Positions 1 through 9,201 of a stretch of DNA of 64,000 nt are shown here, piece by piece. Positions within the stretch are counted from its first letter, which is position 1. Each line of letters starts with the position of its first letter. Source of the stretch: Thermoanaerobaculales bacterium (GTDB taxonomy: Bacteria; Acidobacteriota; Thermoanaerobaculia; Thermoanaerobaculales; Sulfomarinibacteraceae); the NCBI GenBank assembly GCA_035358815.1, contig DAOPQC010000009.1, positions 1-64,000 of the forward strand. The letters run 5' to 3'. The notes beneath the pieces were generated by a model. That model had not been told where the DNA came from and ran no database searches. It worked only from the letters and a program-made list of their open reading frames with translations. The position numbers and the translations under genes are program-made.

Positions 1-1646
1 TTGGCCGCGGTCCACGGCGTGTTGGCCTGGTGCCGGGTGTAGTCGATCTCGCGGACGCCGCCACAGTCGGTGCAGGGGTCGCCGTAGCCGCCGCAGTTGC
101 CGTACACCGTGAACCCATCGCCGACGCAGGAGCTGTGGAGGTGCAGCGCCGCCATCCAGTCGGCGTAGGTCTCGACCGGCGTCGACGAGCCGCCGGAGCC
201 GTCGAAGTCGTCCAGGCTGTGGCCCCACTCGTGCACGGACACGCCTGGGACCTCACCGAGGTTGAGACAGCTGTTGGGGACCGACTTATAGAAGTACAGC
301 GAGTCGCCGCCCGACTGCGCGTTGCACCACGACGAGTCGTTGACGTAGACCGTGATGTAGCTGTTCTTGAGCCATGTGTTGTTGGGCAGCCACGACTGCG
401 CGCGCAGGTTGGCCGAGGTCAGGTGGTAGTACTGGGTCCGCGACGCGTGGGTGTTGCCGGCGCCGCCGGTGTTGCCGGGCGGCACCGCGCAGTCGGTCCC
501 GCTGCCGAGGCTGAAGTCGACGTCGCCGGTGGTCGTCGTGTTGCTGATCGTGCCGCAGGAGTCGTACAGCCGGGCGTACTTGCCCTGCAGGTGGGTGGTC
601 GCGCTGTCGCCCGGGAACAGGCCGCCGGCGTCGGCGTACTGGTTGGGCGCGGCGAGCCCGGTGTCCGCGAACGGGAACGGCCGGTCGGCCTCGCCGACCC
701 CTCCGTCTCCGGGGTACGCGCCGCCGTGGATGCGGCCGTAGCGGTTGGTGTCGACGAAGCGGAGCAGCTCGCCGGTGTGGGCGTCCACCACCCCTTCCCA
801 GGTCCCGATCACGTCCTTGCGCACGAACGCGAAGCGCCACGCCAGCCGGTAGCCGATGCCGCTGCCGACCGGTCCATCGAACAGGTTGGGGTCCTGGCCG
901 GCCGGGGTCACCGGCACCACCGCCAGCGAGCCCTCGTCGACCACCTCGTCGCCGGCCCCGCCGAACGGACCCAGGTAGCCCTCGAGCATCGCGCGGGCGT
1001 CGGCGGCCGTCAGGCTCGGCTCGACGTCCAGCGCCACCGGCGCGACCCGCTCGCTCGCCACCTGGATCAGGTTGCCGCTGTTGATCCGGACGTAGACCGA
1101 GGCGTGCTCCACCGGCAGCCCGCCGGCCGTGTAGCCGAAGCGCAGGAAGTAGAGGTGGCCACCGAACGGGCCCGACCCTTCAGGATCGAGCTCGAGCTCG
1201 CTCGACTGGAAGCCCAGCGCCGCGGAGTTCGCGTCGATGAAGCTCCGCGCCAGCGCCTCCACTGTCGCCACCGGCAGGCACTCGTAGCTCGTGCAGCCGG
1301 GCGCGAAGTCCTCCCACGACAGATCGTTGGCGGGGCCGGGAATGAACGGGATCGCGCCCCCGTCCAGCAGGCTGGTCACCCCGCGCCGCAGGTCGACGGT
1401 GAAGCGCCAGGCAGCGCCGTGTCCGGCCCGGAAGGCCTCCATCGCCTGGACGGCGGGCAGCGGGCCGCTGTAGCCGGTCGCGTCGACGTTGGACTCCACA
1501 ACCCGCAGGCTGGGGTCGATGTAGGCCAGCAGGTCCAGCTGGTCACGCGCCTCCTTGGGGGTCAGCGCGAAGGCCGCTGCCGAGATCAGGGCGACGGCGG
1601 CAAGGGTCACAACGGTGGCAGAACTCTTCCTGGCGAAGGCTTTCAT
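1..1646 (-). CDS. secreted zinc metallopeptidase (gluzincin type), C-terminus off the left edge
   Basis: This is an exported zinc protease of which 548 residues are present; the C-terminus lies outside the window. Translation starts at the ATG ending at 1646, behind a good ribosome site (GGAGTG). Residues 1-27 look like a signal peptide. Residues about 60-290 resemble the propeptide (FTP/PepSY-like) regions of thermolysin and fungalysin relatives. The active site is HEWGH at residues 472-476, with a downstream ExxxD (E492, D496), the arrangement of gluzincins in which the Glu is the third zinc ligand. Many Cys residues sit near the active site, fitting an extracytoplasmic enzyme. The exact family (M4, M36 or other) cannot be fixed without the missing C-terminus. 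Substrate is unknown. Confidence 0.85.
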   Translation of the reverse strand, partial: MKAFARKSSATVVTLAAVALISAAAFALTPKEARDQLDLLAYIDPSLRVVESNVDATGYSGPLPAVQAMEAFRAGHGAAWRFTVDLRRGVTSLLDGGAIPFIPGPANDLSWEDFAPGCTSYECLPVATVEALARSFIDANSAALGFQSSELELDPEGSGPFGGHLYFLRFGYTAGGLPVEHASVYVRINSGNLIQVASERVAPVALDVEPSLTAADARAMLEGYLGPFGGAGDEVVDEGSLAVVPVTPAGQDPNLFDGPVGSGIGYRLAWRFAFVRKDVIGTWEGVVDAHTGELLRFVDTNRYGRIHGGAYPGDGGVGEADRPFPFADTGLAAPNQYADAGGLFPGDSATTHLQGKYARLYDSCGTISNTTTTGDVDFSLGSGTDCAVPPGNTGGAGNTHASRTQYYHLTSANLRAQSWLPNNTWLKNSYITVYVNDSSWCNAQSGGDSLYFYKSVPNSCLNLGEVPGVSVHEWGHSLDDFDGSGGSSTPVETYADWMAALHLHSSCVGDGFTVYGNCGGYGDPCTDCGGVREIDYTRHQANTPWTAA

Positions 1647-1816
1647 CGTTCACTCCTTGAACTGCGTGGCTGACGCCCGTCCAAACTTCAGTCTCTCTCG
1701 AGGTGCTCGGATTCAGTAGTCCCAATGGCCGCTCTTGGGAAGCGGCCCCCCCGAAGCTCCGAGTCTACGCCGCCAGGCCATCGAGATCAAGGACCGCTGC
1801 GGGCAGCCGGCCCCGC

Positions 1817-1822
1817 TACACT
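1817..1822 (+). promoter_or_regulatory. -10 element (TACACT) of a leaderless promoter
   Basis: TACACT lies 7 bases before the ATG at 1830, so transcription would begin at or next to the start codon. No Shine-Dalgarno sequence precedes that ATG. No clear -35 is visible. Confidence 0.55.
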
Positions 1823-1829
1823 GGCCAGG

Positions 1830-3896
1830 ATGGGGCTTCGAGTCTCGATCTGGCTGACCCTGCTCAGCGCGGCGGTGCCGGCGGTCGCGGCCGCGGGGAA
1901 GCTGCCCGCCGCTGCGCCGCCGCCGAGCCTGCTGCTGGTCACGCTCGACACGACGCGCGCCGACGCGGTCGGGGTCTACGGCAGCGCGCTGGCCGCCACG
2001 ACGCCCAACCTGGACGCCCTGGCAGCCGCCGGGGTCCGCTACGCGCGCGCCGTTGCCCCGGCGCCGCTCACCCTGCCGTCCCACGCGAGCCTGCTGACCG
2101 GGCTCGACCCGCTCGAGCACACGGTGCGCGGCAACGGCACCGCCGCCCTCCCGGAGGGGATCCCGACCGTGGCCGGGGAGCTGTCCTCCCGCGGCTACGC
2201 GACCGCGGCCTTCGTCGGCTCGCGGGTGCTCGACCGCCGCTTCGGTCTCGACCGCGGCTTTTCGACCTACGACGACGCCATGCCGGCCGAGCGGATCGGC
2301 GAGTACGGCTACCCGGAGCGCCCCGCCGACGCGGTCACTGACGCCGCGATCGCCTGGCTGGCCGGACAGGCAAAGGGACAGCCGTTCTTCCTGTGGGTGC
2401 ACTACTACGACCCGCACGCCCCCTACGCTCCGCCGCCGGAGCTCGCCGGCGCGAGCGCGCGCGCGCGCTACCTGGGCGAGGTGGCGTTCGTCGACCGCCA
2501 GATCGGCCGCCTCCTCGCGGCGGCCGGCCAGCATGCGCCAGCGCTGCTCGTGGCCGCGGTCGGCGACCACGGCGAGGCGCTCGGCGAGCACGGCGAGCGC
2601 GGCCACGGGATCTTCCTGCATGGCGCGACGATCGAGGTGCCGATGATCCTGGCCGGGCCGGGCGTGCCACGGGGACGGGTGGTCGAGGGGCCGGTCGCGA
2701 TCCGCCGGCTGGCGGCGACCCTGCTCGCCGCCCTCGGTCAGGACGAGGGCCTGCCCGGCCCGCCGTTGCCGGGCGCCTCCGACGCGCCTGCCCCGCCGCC
2801 GCTGCCGGTGTTCAGCGAGGCGACCATGCCGGCCGAGGTCTACGGCTGGGCGCCGCTCGCCGCGGTCACGGACGGGCGCTGGCGCCTCATCGCCGCCCCG
2901 CGCCCGGAGCTCTACGACGTCGTGGCGGACCCGGGTGAGACCCGCAACCTGATCACCGACCGTCCCGAGGTGGCGGAGCCGCTGCGCGCCGCGCTGGAGG
3001 GGCTGGCTTCCCGGCAGCCGGTCGCCGCTGCGGCGGCGGCGCAGCTCGACCGGGGCACTCGCGCCGCCCTGCTCGCCCTCGGCTACCTGGAGGCGGGGCC
3101 GGGCTCGCCCACCGATGCCATCGACCCCAAGGACGGGGTCGGCTTGCTCGAGGACTTCGAGCGCGCCAAGAGCCTGCTGGCAACCGGGCGGGCCGCCGAG
3201 GCGAGAGCGATCCTGGCAGGGCTGGTCGACCGCAACCCGTCGAACGTGCCGTTCCTGTCGCGGCTGGCAGAGGCCGCGCTGGCGGTCGGCGACGGCGAGG
3301 CGGCGCTCGCCACCTGGGGTCGCGCGTCCGAGCTGCAACCGCGGTCGGAGTTCCTGCGGCTCGCGCAGGCCGACGCCTTGCGGCGGCTGGGGCGGGACGA
3401 CGAGGCCCGCCGTGCGCTGCGCGGCGTGCTCGAGGTCGACCGGCGCAACGCCCCGGCGTGGCTCGGGCTCGCCGGCCTCGCCGGGGGCGCGGAGGAGGAG
3501 CTCGCGGTGCTGTCCGAGGCGATCGCGGCCGGGACCGACAGCATCGTGGTGCTGCTCCAGGCGGCGCGGCTCGAAGCCGGCCTCGGGCACGCCGCCGCGG
3601 CGAGCTCTCTGCTCGACCGCGCGGCGACCCTGATGCCCGGCGCCGCCGTGGTCTGGCTCGAGCGGGCGCGGCTCGACCAGGCATCGGGCCAGCTCGACGA
3701 CGCACTGGAGGCCTGCCGGCGCGCCGCCGAGGCCGAGCCGGCCGATCCCGAGACGGCCCTGTGCAGCGGACGGGTCTTCATCGCGCGCGGCGAGCCTTCT
3801 CGAGCGCGGCCCCACCTCCTGCGGGCCCAGGTCCTGGGCCGCGGCACTGCGGCCGAGGTCGAGGCGAAGGCCCTCCTCGAGTCGCTGGCCGAGTGA
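1830..3896 (+). CDS. alkaline phosphatase/sulfatase-superfamily hydrolase fused to TPRs
   Basis: The 688-residue product has a short signal peptide (1-22), a sulfatase-fold hydrolase domain (about 32-420) and a C-terminal TPR region (about 450-688). Metal-site signatures are VTLDTTRADAVGVYG (D40) and GDHGEALGEHG (D246, H247). In true sulfatases the nucleophile is the Cys or Ser of C/S-x-P-x-R that becomes formylglycine. Here the aligned segment is T-L-P-S-H with Thr81, so it should not be a formylglycine sulfatase; Thr as nucleophile is typical of phosphodiesterase-like relatives. I place the start at 1830 because the upstream in-frame extension from 1725 is not protein-like and a -10 element sits just before 1830. 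It is probably exported or membrane anchored; substrate unknown. Confidence 0.85.
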   Translation: MGLRVSIWLTLLSAAVPAVAAAGKLPAAAPPPSLLLVTLDTTRADAVGVYGSALAATTPNLDALAAAGVRYARAVAPAPLTLPSHASLLTGLDPLEHTVRGNGTAALPEGIPTVAGELSSRGYATAAFVGSRVLDRRFGLDRGFSTYDDAMPAERIGEYGYPERPADAVTDAAIAWLAGQAKGQPFFLWVHYYDPHAPYAPPPELAGASARARYLGEVAFVDRQIGRLLAAAGQHAPALLVAAVGDHGEALGEHGERGHGIFLHGATIEVPMILAGPGVPRGRVVEGPVAIRRLAATLLAALGQDEGLPGPPLPGASDAPAPPPLPVFSEATMPAEVYGWAPLAAVTDGRWRLIAAPRPELYDVVADPGETRNLITDRPEVAEPLRAALEGLASRQPVAAAAAAQLDRGTRAALLALGYLEAGPGSPTDAIDPKDGVGLLEDFERAKSLLATGRAAEARAILAGLVDRNPSNVPFLSRLAEAALAVGDGEAALATWGRASELQPRSEFLRLAQADALRRLGRDDEARRALRGVLEVDRRNAPAWLGLAGLAGGAEEELAVLSEAIAAGTDSIVVLLQAARLEAGLGHAAAASSLLDRAATLMPGAAVVWLERARLDQASGQLDDALEACRRAAEAEPADPETALCSGRVFIARGEPSRARPHLLRAQVLGRGTAAEVEAKALLESLAE

Positions 3897-3968
3897 CGGC
3901 GCGCAGGCCGCGCCCCGACGCTGATCATGGCAGGAAGGGGGCTTCCGACCGCGTGGTACAGTCGGCGG

Positions 3969-4055
3969 GTGCGGACAGACTCCGGGTCTCGGGGCCCCGC
4001 CCAGGCTGGCCGGCGCGCAGTCTGCATCGACGCAGCTGCGCAGGGGCCGCGGTGA
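3969..4055 (+). CDS. candidate leaderless upstream ORF, 28 codons
   Basis: A -10-like TACAGT (3957-3962) is followed after 6 bases by GTG at 3969. This frame runs 28 codons and stops at TGA 4053-4055, overlapping the GTG start (4052) of the glycosyltransferase as GTGA. The peptide resembles nothing known. The geometry suggests a leader peptide that is translationally coupled to the next gene, because the downstream GTG has no strong ribosome site. The same arrangement occurs ahead of the histidine kinase near 15.9 kb. Support is from arrangement only. Confidence 0.35.
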   Translation: MRTDSGSRGPAQAGRRAVCIDAAAQGPR

Positions 4056-5662
4056 CCGGCGAGCAGCCTTCGACCGGGTGCCAGAGCCCGGGGTCGAGCG
4101 GCGGCCCGAGCCGGCGCATCGCCGACTGGGTGTTCCTCGCCGCCGTCGTTGCGGTCGCCGCCGTGCTCCGCCTGTACCGGCTGGGTGCGGAGGGGCTGTG
4201 GTTCGACGAGGCCAACACGGCGGTGCTTGCCGGGCTCCCGGTGGGCGAGCTGCTCGAGCGGATCACGGTCGACAACCAGGCCCCCCTGTACTTCCTGCTG
4301 GTCAAGGCCGCCACGAGCATCCTGGGATGCTCCGAGTGGGCCGTCAGGTCGGTGTCGGCGGCATCAGGCATCGCGCTGGTGTGCCTGGCCTACGATGTCG
4401 GCCGCCGGTTGCTGTCGAGGGATGCCGCGCGCTGGGCCGCCATCCTGCTCGCCACCAGCCCGATGGCGATTCACTACAGCCAGGAGGCGCGCCCGTACGC
4501 GCTGTTGATGCTGCTCGTGCTGGCCGGTTTCCAGATCGCATGGAGCTTCGACGCGCGGCCGACGTTCGCTCGTGGGCTCGCTCTGGTGGCGGTGTTCCTG
4601 GCGGCGTGCCTGGCGCACAACATCGGACCGTTCTTCGTCGCCGGGCTCGCCCTGGCCAGTGTCTGCTCCGGGCGGCCCGACGCCCGCCGGCTGCGCGCGT
4701 GGGGCGCGGTCCTCGCGGCGACCGCCGTCGGCTACCTCGTCTGGCTCCCCAACCTGCTTCAGCAGGCCACTGGCATGGCTCACTCGTTCGCCTGGGCCCG
4801 CGGCATCTGGGGCAGCGAGTTCCCGTACCAGATCCCCAGATCGCTGGCCGCGATGACGCACGGGTCGTTGGCGCCGATCCGCAACCGCGTGCCGGACATC
4901 GTGTGGCAGGCCTGGGTCGCCCTCGCGCTGTCGGGGCTGCTCTGGATCGGCGGCCTGCACCGCCGCGCGAGGCTCGCCGATCGGCGTGCGCCCTTGCTGC
5001 TGGCGCTCGCCGGCGTCACGCCACTGCTCGGCATGTGGCTCTACTCCGTCGTCTCCAGGTCGCCGATCTACCTGGTGGGACGAGTCGACAGCCCGGCTCT
5101 GCCGATGCTCCTGCTGCTCACCGCGAGCGGCGCCGTGGCGATCAAGCCGGGCTGGAGGTGGCTCGGCCCGGGGGCGCTCATCGGCCTCGCCATCCTGCCG
5201 CTTCGGCTGCACCTGGGAATCGATTTCCGGTCGCAGGAACGGACAATGGCCCGCCTGGTCGAGGCCCAGCGTGGGGAAGGTGAGCCACTGATCACCACTG
5301 CATTCGACTGCAGCCTCGTCTACTACACGGATCTCCGGCACGGCGGCACGCTGGTGCTGTACCCGTCCGCGACCGAGCCCTTCCTGGGCTGGGTCGACTG
5401 GAGCAGGTACGACCCGGCAGCGCTCGAGGCGGACGCGGACGCGGTCGCGCTGCAGGCGATGGACCGGGCCCGTCAGAGCGAGTCTGGGAGGGTCTGGCTG
5501 CTGCTCCATCCCGATCCCAGGTACGCCGCGATCGCGACCGCGCTGGCGCGCCGGATGTCGCTGGCCGGCGAGCTGGACTTCGGGTACCTCGGCATCAAGC
5601 TGATGGTGTACGAGCCGGCCGCGCCGCCCTCCAGGCGCGACGGCACGCTGCCGCAGCGATGA
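4052..5662 (+). CDS. ArnT/PMT-like membrane glycosyltransferase (GT39/GT83-type)
   Basis: This 536-residue polytopic membrane protein has the hallmarks of the PMT_2/ArnT dolichyl- or polyprenyl-phosphate sugar transferases: a first membrane span, then a periplasmic loop with LWFDEANTA, where the D-E pair is the usual catalytic/metal region, then NQAPLYFLLVK and SQEARPYALLMLL. About ten hydrophobic spans follow and a soluble tail of about 150 residues closes the protein. Such enzymes move a sugar from a lipid-phosphate donor to lipid, glycan or protein on the outer face of the inner membrane. The GTG at 4052 is chosen because it overlaps the stop of a small upstream ORF and because the frame upstream of it belongs to the preceding gene's region. 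Acceptor is unknown. Confidence 0.8.
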   Translation: MTGEQPSTGCQSPGSSGGPSRRIADWVFLAAVVAVAAVLRLYRLGAEGLWFDEANTAVLAGLPVGELLERITVDNQAPLYFLLVKAATSILGCSEWAVRSVSAASGIALVCLAYDVGRRLLSRDAARWAAILLATSPMAIHYSQEARPYALLMLLVLAGFQIAWSFDARPTFARGLALVAVFLAACLAHNIGPFFVAGLALASVCSGRPDARRLRAWGAVLAATAVGYLVWLPNLLQQATGMAHSFAWARGIWGSEFPYQIPRSLAAMTHGSLAPIRNRVPDIVWQAWVALALSGLLWIGGLHRRARLADRRAPLLLALAGVTPLLGMWLYSVVSRSPIYLVGRVDSPALPMLLLLTASGAVAIKPGWRWLGPGALIGLAILPLRLHLGIDFRSQERTMARLVEAQRGEGEPLITTAFDCSLVYYTDLRHGGTLVLYPSATEPFLGWVDWSRYDPAALEADADAVALQAMDRARQSESGRVWLLLHPDPRYAAIATALARRMSLAGELDFGYLGIKLMVYEPAAPPSRRDGTLPQR

Positions 5663-5710
5663 GGTCCTCGGGGGCGCTGGTCGCGGTCTGGGGTGCCCCC
5701 CCAGCGGGGC

Positions 5711-5751
5711 TTGACCCGGTCCTGTCAACCCACTCCAGGCGATGGTAGACT
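5711..5751 (+). promoter_or_regulatory. promoter region of the formate dehydrogenase operon
   Basis: TAGACT at 5746-5751 is a likely -10. The preceding stretch holds an inverted repeat TTGAC-N8-GTCAA (5711-5728) covering the expected -35 zone, which could be an operator. Transcription from here would give a leader of about 215 bases before fdhA. The whole gap 5663-5972 holds no convincing gene; a chain of short overlapping ORFs in the leader is probably chance. I saw no recognisable molybdenum-cofactor riboswitch. Confidence 0.45.
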
Positions 5752-5972
5752 GAGCGGCGGTGGAGGGGAGGAAATTGAGAATCGGCCCGTGTGGACTTCG
5801 GCGTCCCCGGCACGCGTCTTCACGATCGAGCGCTCCAGCCCGGGTCGGCACGGCGGAGCTTCGGTCTTCTCGATGAGGGTCATCGTTGGCTGATGACGGC
5901 GGCGGGTGAACGGCCGCGCGACCGCGATCGGTCCCGTGGCCGCGAAACGCCAACCTTGAAAGGAGGCAGCAC

Positions 5973-8711
5973 ATGTCCGAGCGTCTCACCCTGGACGGCA
6001 GGGAGGTTCCTTTCCGACCGGGACAGACGGTCCTGGAGGTAGCCCGGGAGAACCACGTCAGGATCCCAGCGCTGTGCTACCACCGCAAGACCGGTCCCGC
6101 GGGTCGGTGCCGGGTCTGCGTGGTCGAGGTCGAGGGCCAGCGCGGCCTGGCCACCTCCTGCAACCTTGCCGCCAGGGCGGGGATGGTCGTCCACACCGCC
6201 TCCGAGCGTGTCCTCGAGGTGCGGCGTATGGTCGTCAACCTGCTGCTCTCGAGCGGCGAGCACAACTGCCTCGCCTGCGAGCAGAACGGCCACTGCGAGC
6301 TCCAGGACGCGGCGTACCAGCTCGGCATCGAGACGCCGGCCTTCGTCCTGTCGGGGCCCAAGGCCGAGGTGGACGACTCGAGCGAGATGATCGTCTTCGA
6401 CCACCGCAAGTGCATCCAGTGCGGCCGCTGCATCGCCGCCTGCAACCACGTGGTGGTGAACGAGGTTCTGGGCATGGCCGAGCGGGGCTTCGAGGCCAGG
6501 GTCGTGTGCGACCTCGACCAGCCGATGTCCCGGTCGACCTGCGTCCAGTGCGGCGAGTGCGTTCAGCTCTGCCCGGTGGGCGCGATCATCGACAAGAAGG
6601 CCGTCGGACGGGGCCGCGCCTGGGAGCTCGAGCAGGTCAACACCACCTGCCCCTACTGCGGGGTCGGCTGCCAGGTCACCCTGCACGTGGACCGCGGCGC
6701 GAACCGGATCGTCCGGGTCACCGGCCGGGAGGTCCCGCCGAACGACGGCATGCTGTGCGTGAAGGGGCGCTTCGGGTACGAGTTTCCGTCGAGCCCCAAG
6801 CGGCTCACCCAGCCGATGGTCCGCAAGAACGGGAAGCTCGAGCCGGTGTCTTGGGACGAGGCGCTCGACTACACGGCGCAGCGGATCGGCGACATCGTCG
6901 CCAAGCACGGGCCCGACGTCTTCTCGGCCTTCGGGTCGGGGCGCATCACCAACGAGAACAACTACGCGATCGCGAAGTTCACGAGGGCGGTCATCAAGAC
7001 CAACAACGTCGATCACTGCGCTCGAACGTGACACGCCCCCACTGTCGCCGGTCTGGCGACAAGCTTCGGCTCGGGCGCGATGACCAACAGCATCCAGGAG
7101 CTCCAGGACGCTGACCTGATCTTCGTGATCGGCTCCAACATGACCGAGGCCCACCCGGTCATCTCGTACTACGTCAAGCGGGCCGTCAACAAGGGGGCGA
7201 CCCTGATCGTGAACGATCCGCGGCGGACCGACCTCTGCCGGTGGGCAGCCCACCATGTCCAGATCAAGGTCGGCTCGGACATCGCGTACATCAACGGCCT
7301 GATCAACGAGATCTTCAAGAACGGGTGGGCGAACGAGGACTTCATCAGGGAGCACACCGAGAACCCGGACGAGATGCGCGCCTGGGCCGAGTCGTACCCC
7401 GTGGAGCGCGCCAGCGAGATCTGCGGCGTGCCGGTGGCCAGGATGAAGGAGATCGCCCGGCTGCTCGGCACGGCCAAGTCGGTGAGCGTCTGCTACACCC
7501 TGGGCATCACCGAGCACATCTGCGGCACCGACAACGTGAAGACGCTCGCCAACCTGCAGATGGTCCTGGGCAACCTCGGCAAGCACGGCGCCGGGCTGAA
7601 CCCGCTGCGTGGGCAGAACAACGTCCAGGGAGCCTGCGACATGGGCGCCCTGCCCAACGTGTTCCACAACTACCAGCCGGTCACCGACGCCAAGGCGATC
7701 GAGAAGATGGAGAAGGACTGGGGCGTCACCGGCCTGTCGAGGACCGCCGGCTACAAGATGCCCACCATGCTCCACAAGGCGCTCGACGGCGGCACCAGGG
7801 TGCTCTACTGCGTTGCGGACAACACGGTCCAGACCGAGCCGCACATGGCGCACACGATCAAGGAGCTGCAGGCGCTGGAGCTCCTGGTGGTCACCGACAT
7901 CTTCCCGAACCTGACCACCGCCCTGGCGCACGTGGTCTTTCCGGACTACAGCTGGGGCGAGGAGGAGGGCACGTTCTCGAACACCGAGCGGCGCGTGCAG
8001 CGCGTGCGCCGGGCCCTCACCCCGCCCGAGGGCTGCCGGCCGAACTGGTGGATCCTCCAGGAGCTCGGCAAGCGGCTGGGCTACGACCTCGGGTTTACGT
8101 CGGCGCGGGCGATCTGGGAGGACATGCGCCGGACCGCGACCAGCTACGCCGGCATCACTCACGAGCGCATCGAGGACGTGGGCCTGCAGTGGCCGTGCCC
8201 GACGCTCGAGCACCCCGGGACGGCGTTCCTGCACAAGGACGGCAAGTTCTCCCGCGGCAAAGGGCTGTTCTGCAAGACCGACTGGATCCCACCGGCCGAG
8301 GTCGTGGACGAGGAGTACCCGCTGGTGCTGTCGACCGGCCGCCGGCTCTGGCACTACCACTCCGGCACGCAGACCCGGAACTCGGTCGGGCTCGAGAACC
8401 TCTTCCCCGAGGAGCTCCTGGAGATGCACCCGACCGATGCCTCTCCGCTCGGGATCGCGAGCGGCGATCTGGTCAAGGCGGTGAGCCGCCGCGGCGAGGT
8501 CACGCTGCGCGCCTGGGTCAACGAGCGCGCGGCGCCCGGCCTGTGCTGGATGGCCTTCCACTTCGAAGAGGCGTGCGCCAACGTGCTCACCATCGATGCG
8601 TTCGATCCGGTCACCGAGACGGCCGAGTACAAGGTGTGCGCGATCCGGGTCGAGAAGGTCCGGGACGGCGAGGCCCCGATGGAGGACCTCCGACGCCAGG
8701 CCCGGCCCTGA
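5973..8711 (+). CDS. fdhA: selenocysteine-containing formate dehydrogenase catalytic subunit (UGA at 7029-7031 read as Sec353)
   Basis: One gene of 912 residues interrupted by an in-frame TGA. The frame continues unchanged after it, and the flanking residues DHCART-U-HAPTVAGL match the active site of formate dehydrogenases, where Sec or Cys ligates Mo or W. Domains in order: [2Fe-2S] ferredoxin (C35, C46, C49, C63), a NuoG-like His/Cys cluster (H97, C99, C102, C108), two [4Fe-4S] clusters (CIQCGRC near 147, CVQCGEC near 190), the CPYCGVGC cluster (226-233) of the molybdopterin domain, then the bis-MGD body. The enzyme oxidises formate to CO2; the NuoEF-like protein encoded two genes on should pass electrons to NAD. 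The start follows AAAGGAGG. Function also requires selABCD, which are not in this window. Confidence 0.93.
7029..7061 (+). promoter_or_regulatory. bacterial SECIS element with its UGA codon
   Basis: Right after the TGA, TGTCGCC (7043-7049) and GGCGACA (7055-7061) form a perfect 7-bp stem closing the loop GGTCT (7050-7054). The loop G-G-U lies 22-24 bases from the first base of the UGA, the same spacing and the same GGUCU apical loop as in E. coli fdhF. SelB recognises this loop to deliver Sec-tRNA. Confidence 0.92.
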
Positions 8712-8741
8712 GCCGTGCCGGCGGCGGGAAAGGAGACGAAC

Positions 8742-9200
8742 ATGGCAGGCAACCTCGAAATCAAGTCCGTCCTCGACCTGGCGATCGGCCGCGAGGAGGA
8801 GGCGTTCCGCTTCTACTCCGAGGTCTCGGGGCGGGTGGAGAACCCGGGCGTGAAGGAGATCTTCGACCAGCTCGCCAAGGACGAGCTCGGCCACAAGGTG
8901 TTTCTCCAGGCGTGCCTGAAGGACCCGGAGCTCGCCTCCAAGCTCCCGGTGCCGACCGACTACAAGATCGCCGAGGCCACGGCCGAGCCGAGCCTGTCGA
9001 TCGACATGAAGCCGGCCGATGCCCTGGCCGTGGCGATGAAGAAGGAGCTGGGGGCCGCCGAGTTCTACCAGGACCTGGCGAGGTCGGCCTCCGATGCGAC
9101 GCTCACCGCCATGTTCGAGAACCTGGCCCGCATGGAGCTCGGCCACAAGAGCCGGATCGAGCACATGTTCGTGGACATCGGCTACCCGGAGGTCTTCTGA
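8742..9200 (+). CDS. rubrerythrin-like ferritin-fold protein
   Basis: A 152-residue all-helical protein. Two repeats carry the E...ExxF.FY and DELGHK / MELGHK signatures (residues about 17-25 and 47-52; 102-110 and 134-139), which supply the Glu and His ligands of a ferritin-like di-iron site. No C-terminal rubredoxin domain is present, so this is an erythrin-type protein, not a full rubrerythrin. A strong ribosome site (AAGGAGA) precedes ATG 8742; an upstream in-frame start at 8715 is less likely. It lies between the two formate dehydrogenase subunits, one base before the next start, so it is co-transcribed and may protect the oxygen-sensitive selenoenzyme from peroxide. That role is inferred from position. 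Confidence 0.8.
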   Translation: MAGNLEIKSVLDLAIGREEEAFRFYSEVSGRVENPGVKEIFDQLAKDELGHKVFLQACLKDPELASKLPVPTDYKIAEATAEPSLSIDMKPADALAVAMKKELGAAEFYQDLARSASDATLTAMFENLARMELGHKSRIEHMFVDIGYPEVF

Positions 9201-9201
9201 C

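Noticed and set aside
5758..5972. Molybdenum-cofactor riboswitch in the formate operon leader
   Set aside because: None of the conserved Moco-motif stems could be found by eye.
7029..7079. Frameshift or pseudogene splitting the formate dehydrogenase
   Set aside because: The frame is unchanged across the TGA, the surrounding residues match the active site, and a correct SECIS hairpin follows. Selenocysteine explains it better.
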